From CAG-791 sp045130475 (lineage in GTDB: Bacteria; Bacillota; Clostridia; Lachnospirales; Lachnospiraceae), in NCBI GenBank assembly GCA_045130475.1, contig JBGUPU010000063.1, positions 22,347-86,346 on the forward strand: 64,000 nt of DNA, read 5' to 3'. The position numbers and the translations under genes are program-made. Below the pieces are notes generated by a model, which did not search any database, had not been told where the DNA came from, and saw nothing but the letters and a program-made list of their open reading frames with translations. Shown piece by piece: positions 61,431 to 64,000 of this stretch (within the stretch, counting starts at the first letter, position 1; each line of letters starts with the position of its first letter).

Positions 61431-62912
61431 TCAGATCAGGAAGCTGTCCTTGACCGCATTCTTCAGTGTCCACATCCGATTAAAGGTATCTCCCTGCACC
61501 TTGAAGAAGTGCTCCTCCGCATCAGGGAAGACACGGGAGGTAAATACAGCGTCTCCGTCATTGACGAAGATCTCTATGGAAGAGCTGTCGACAAAAATGC
61601 GGAAGTGCTGCAGGCCGTTTTCCAGAGGCCTTGTGCGGCTCTCGCCCTCGGACTGATTAAAGCGGATATGCATGCCGCTCCTGTCGACAGTGATCTCTTT
61701 TTTCTCCTCGCTGTAACAGATGGAGAGGCCGCCCTTTCCGTCTTTGTCCGTAAACATATCCAGACGGACATCGCCCTTGCGGCAGTCCAGTTCAACCTCC
61801 GCCGCGACGGGAAGGGGGAAGCACCCGGCCTCGTTAGGAGTCAGCACAATCTTCTCCTCACGGAGCTTTTTGAGTTCGGGAAGGGGCTGCTGGATCAGAC
61901 GGCGTCCGCGCACAGTCAGCTCACGGGGAAGGGTCAGGCAGCCGGCCCAGTCCTCTTCATCCGTAGGGTATGAGACATCCGGTACGCCCATCCAGGCGAT
62001 CAGAATGGCCTTGTCTGCATCCTGCAGGTTGTTGGCACAGGCCGCCGCATAGGAATCAAACCCGAAGTCGAGTACATGGAACTGGCCGTCGGGCGTAAAG
62101 GTAAGGGTATCCCAGTCCATATGACCCAGGATATAACCGTTGTGGTTCTGGCTCTGGCCGCGGCCGGGAAGAGTCAGATGCTGGGGGCACAGAAGAAGGA
62201 CATCCGTGCCGCCAAGATGCTCGATGGAAGGGCATTCCCACATATCGCCGAAGTTCTCGAATCCGGGAACCTTCAGCTCGCCCTGGAAGGTCCATCCGTG
62301 CTGGAGGTCCTCAGAGGAATAGACCAGAACACAGCCTCGTTTATCCAGGGTCTGTGCACCGATGATCATATAATATTTTTCCTGACCGGGTATCTGGATG
62401 ATCTTGGGATCGCGCTGATGCTCGGTATAACCGGGATGGGCGCCGAAAAGAGGCAGGGGATATTTTTCCGGCCAGCCGTCCTTGCCCAGACGTGCCAGAC
62501 AGGTATAGGCATGTCTCGTCCAGTCAGGATCTCTGTGGTTGCCGGTATAATAGAGGTAGATCTTGTCACCGATGGGCATGGCGGACCCTGAATAAACGCC
62601 CTTGTTGTCATAGCCGTCCTCCTGATCGGGCAGAAGGCAGACACCCAGATTGCGCCAGGTCACGAGGTCCTTGGAAATGATATGATACCAGTGCTTGAGC
62701 CCGTGTACTGCCCCCCAGGGACACCACTGATAAAAGAGATGCCAGCGGTTGTCATGCCAGACAAATCCGTTAGGGTCGTTCATCAGGCCTGTCACGGCCT
62801 GATTGTGGAAATGCTGACGGTAGACAGAGGCGGAAATCTTTTCGTACAGTTCGCCCAGTTCCTGCGGATCCTTCAGATAACGATACTTTTCTTCCTTGGT
62901 CCATTCTCTCAT
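61431..62912 (-). CDS. Sucrose-6-phosphate hydrolase / GH32 beta-fructofuranosidase
   Basis: A 493-residue intracellular GH32 enzyme. The five-blade propeller starts with the nucleophile motif GLMNDPNGF (about residue 45). It continues with HQRDPKIIQI (transition-state Asp) and MWECPSIEHLGG (acid/base Glu), and a beta-sandwich follows from about 345. No signal peptide is seen, so the substrate enters as sucrose or sucrose-6-phosphate. The start is the ATG at 62912 behind AAAGGAG; a longer frame upstream covers the repeats. No sugar transporter or regulator is adjacent. Confidence 0.92.
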   Translation of the reverse strand: MREWTKEEKYRYLKDPQELGELYEKISASVYRQHFHNQAVTGLMNDPNGFVWHDNRWHLFYQWCPWGAVHGLKHWYHIISKDLVTWRNLGVCLLPDQEDGYDNKGVYSGSAMPIGDKIYLYYTGNHRDPDWTRHAYTCLARLGKDGWPEKYPLPLFGAHPGYTEHQRDPKIIQIPGQEKYYMIIGAQTLDKRGCVLVYSSEDLQHGWTFQGELKVPGFENFGDMWECPSIEHLGGTDVLLLCPQHLTLPGRGQSQNHNGYILGHMDWDTLTFTPDGQFHVLDFGFDSYAAACANNLQDADKAILIAWMGVPDVSYPTDEEDWAGCLTLPRELTVRGRRLIQQPLPELKKLREEKIVLTPNEAGCFPLPVAAEVELDCRKGDVRLDMFTDKDGKGGLSICYSEEKKEITVDRSGMHIRFNQSEGESRTRPLENGLQHFRIFVDSSSIEIFVNDGDAVFTSRVFPDAEEHFFKVQGDTFNRMWTLKNAVKDSFLI

Positions 62913-62927
62913 ATTGAGATCTCCTTT

Positions 62928-62994
62928 CCGCCCGAAACGGGCCTGCACGTGACAGTACATTTATTTGGCAATTACCGCCCGAGATGGGCCTGCA
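62928..62994. repeat. Two 20-bp direct repeats in the GH32 gene leader
   Basis: CCGCCCGAAACGGGCCTGCA (62928-62947) and CCGCCCGAGATGGGCCTGCA (62975-62994) differ at two positions and are 47 bp apart. Each can fold on GCCCG/GGGC. They lie in the presumed 5' leader of the GH32 transcript. Confidence 0.6.
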
Positions 62995-63005
62995 AATCAC
63001 AGCTT

Positions 63006-63030
63006 CTGTTTTCGCTCCCGGAAAACAGAC
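63006..63030. repeat. Hairpin between HAD and GH32 genes
   Basis: CTGTTTTC / GAAAACAG with a 7-nt loop, directly after the HAD phosphatase stop on the minus strand. No T-run follows, so it is a poor terminator. Confidence 0.45.
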
Positions 63031-63033
63031 AAA

Positions 63034-63843
63034 TCACAGTACGTATTTCTCGATGATCTCTCCTACACCGCCCTCGTCGTTGGAAGCCTCTGCGACGTAA
63101 TCACACTGGTCGATCATACCCTCAAAAACATTGCCGACAGCGGCGCCGATCCCTGCCGCCTGGATCATGGACAGGTCATTGACATTGTCTCCGATGGCGA
63201 TCGTGTCCTTCATGTCCACGCCGAGGATCTGAGCAAGACGTCTGAGTCCGTTTCCTTTGCTGACACCTTTTTTATTAAACTCCAGATAGCGGCCGCTGGA
63301 ATAGCTGACTTCGCAGTCACCGGTGAGATACTCCATTTCCTTTTCAATGGGGTTGAGGAAATCGTAACCCACATGCTGATATAGGATCTTGATGATCTGC
63401 TGCCCCTTCAGGAAAGACAGATCCTTATCATAGATTTCAATGAAGTCCTGGCGGTTGTTGAGGAAGTCCACTTCATCCTCATTGCTGTTGTAAAGATAGA
63501 CTGTGTCCTGAGTATAGATATGCTGACAGACATCATACTCGCGTCCTTTCCTGTAAAGAGAGTCCGCCAGTTCCCAGGAAATCCCCTCCAGATGGAGCAG
63601 GCGGTTTCCCTTATTTTCTGTAATGGCTCCGCCGTTAAAGGAAATAGAATACTGATCAGCAAGGTCATACAGGCCGACTTCCTTGAGGGTGTTCTGGAAG
63701 GACATATAGCCTCTGCCGGAGGCACAGACAAACTTGACGCCCTTCTCTGTCGCCGCACGGATCGCGTCAAGATTTCTGCGGCAGATGGAGCGGTCCATGC
63801 TGAGCAGAGTCTCGTCCAGATCACAGGTAATAATTTTGTACAT
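63034..63843 (-). CDS. Cof-type HAD hydrolase
   Basis: A 269-residue subclass IIB HAD phosphatase. IITCDLDETLLSMDR holds the nucleophile (DLDET rather than the usual DLDGT), CASGRG is motif II, and the C-terminal GDNVNDLSMIQAAGIGAAVGN binds metal. It likely dephosphorylates a sugar phosphate and may share a transcript with the GH32 gene 121 bp downstream. GAAAGGAAAAAG precedes the start. Confidence 0.92.
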   Translation of the reverse strand: MYKIITCDLDETLLSMDRSICRRNLDAIRAATEKGVKFVCASGRGYMSFQNTLKEVGLYDLADQYSISFNGGAITENKGNRLLHLEGISWELADSLYRKGREYDVCQHIYTQDTVYLYNSNEDEVDFLNNRQDFIEIYDKDLSFLKGQQIIKILYQHVGYDFLNPIEKEMEYLTGDCEVSYSSGRYLEFNKKGVSKGNGLRRLAQILGVDMKDTIAIGDNVNDLSMIQAAGIGAAVGNVFEGMIDQCDYVAEASNDEGGVGEIIEKYVL

Positions 63844-63946
63844 AAGTTCTTTTTCCTTTCTCTAAAACAAGAGGAAAAGACCCGGAGAAAAGACCGGCTT
63901 TCTGCGCAGTTCGATGGTACTCCACTGCCTTCTCCAATCCTTTTTT

Positions 63947-63955
63947 ATTATATCA
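63947..63955 (-). promoter_or_regulatory. Extended -10 promoter of the HAD gene
   Basis: The minus strand reads TGATATAAT, an extended -10 element, about 105 bp upstream of the HAD ATG. The -35 position falls in the adjacent REP-like palindrome and does not match consensus. Confidence 0.55.
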
Positions 63956-63963
63956 TGTCTGAG

Positions 63964-63990
63964 GGAGACCGGGGACGGTTCTGTGTCTCC
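63964..63990. repeat. REP-like palindrome, copy 2
   Basis: GGAGACC...GTCTCC around GGGGACGGTTCTG. It is identical to copy 1 (60243-60269) except for one base and is in the same orientation. Confidence 0.75.
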
Positions 63991-64000
63991 TTTTCGTGAA

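Noticed and set aside
61203..61973. A 256-codon plus-strand open frame across the foldback element
   Set aside because: It is mostly antisense to the GH32 gene, and its first part is the inverted repeat.
1..64000. CRISPR arrays, prophage or insertion sequences
   Set aside because: No regularly spaced repeats, phage structural genes or transposase frames were found; only short palindromic and foldback repeats are present.

Overview
The window looks like chromosomal DNA of a low-GC-clade Gram-positive anaerobe of the Clostridia, most likely Lachnospiraceae. This is inferred from gene content and order: plsX-acpP-rnc-smc-ftsY, a mraZ-rsmH-ftsL-PBP-mraY-murD-ftsW-ftsQ / ftsZ division cluster, a CotH-type protein, and an NHLM-type peptide exporter. 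Shine-Dalgarno sites are strong and consensus sigma-A promoters are present. Base composition is about half GC. Nearly all genes lie on the minus strand. No rRNA, CRISPR array, prophage or insertion-sequence transposase was seen; there is one tRNA-Ala(CGC).

Layout. 1-9.3 kb: a partial GH25-like membrane protein, threonine dehydratase, then the ftsY-smc-rnc-acpP-plsX block and rpmF. 9.4-17.3 kb: a four-carbon sugar-acid (threonate/erythronate type) catabolic operon with a PdxA-type dehydrogenase, two DUF1537 kinases, a GntP permease and a 3-hydroxyacid dehydrogenase. It is transcribed away from a divergent GntR regulator; a paired palindromic operator sits on the operon promoter, and a 270-bp hairpin-rich foldback element lies inside the operon. 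17.4-34.1 kb: mixed housekeeping genes (CotH, acetate kinase, TmcAL, a MarR regulator, HAD and alpha/beta hydrolases, an RluA enzyme, a lipoprotein, an NSS transporter). Two apparent pseudo-enzymes are among them: an ADP-ribosylglycohydrolase/SseB fusion with altered metal ligands and an FtsK-like protein without a working P-loop. 34.2-46.1 kb: tRNA-Ala and the division and cell-wall cluster, headed by a mraZ promoter carrying three MraZ-type boxes at exact 10-bp spacing. 46.3-48.3 kb: lgt and ychF.

48.6-57.5 kb is the most distinctive region. It encodes a C39-peptidase ABC exporter, a second NHLM-type ABC transporter, a very short HlyD-like membrane protein, and two small genes whose products begin with double-glycine leaders (DLDxVxGG). 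The cargo domains are not typical bacteriocins: one is a bacterial SH3 domain and the other a zinc ribbon. Downstream on the same strand are a membrane SpoIIE-type phosphatase fused to an RsbW-like ATPase domain and a STAS anti-anti-sigma protein. The picture is a secretion locus for small leader-tagged domain proteins with its own partner-switching module.

57.7-64 kb: queT, xpt, trpS, then a repeat-rich stretch around kptA (two copies of a REP-like palindrome, hairpin chains, a 20-bp perfect inverted repeat that forms the 3' end of kptA, and a 250-bp foldback element), followed by a GH32 sucrose hydrolase and a HAD phosphatase.
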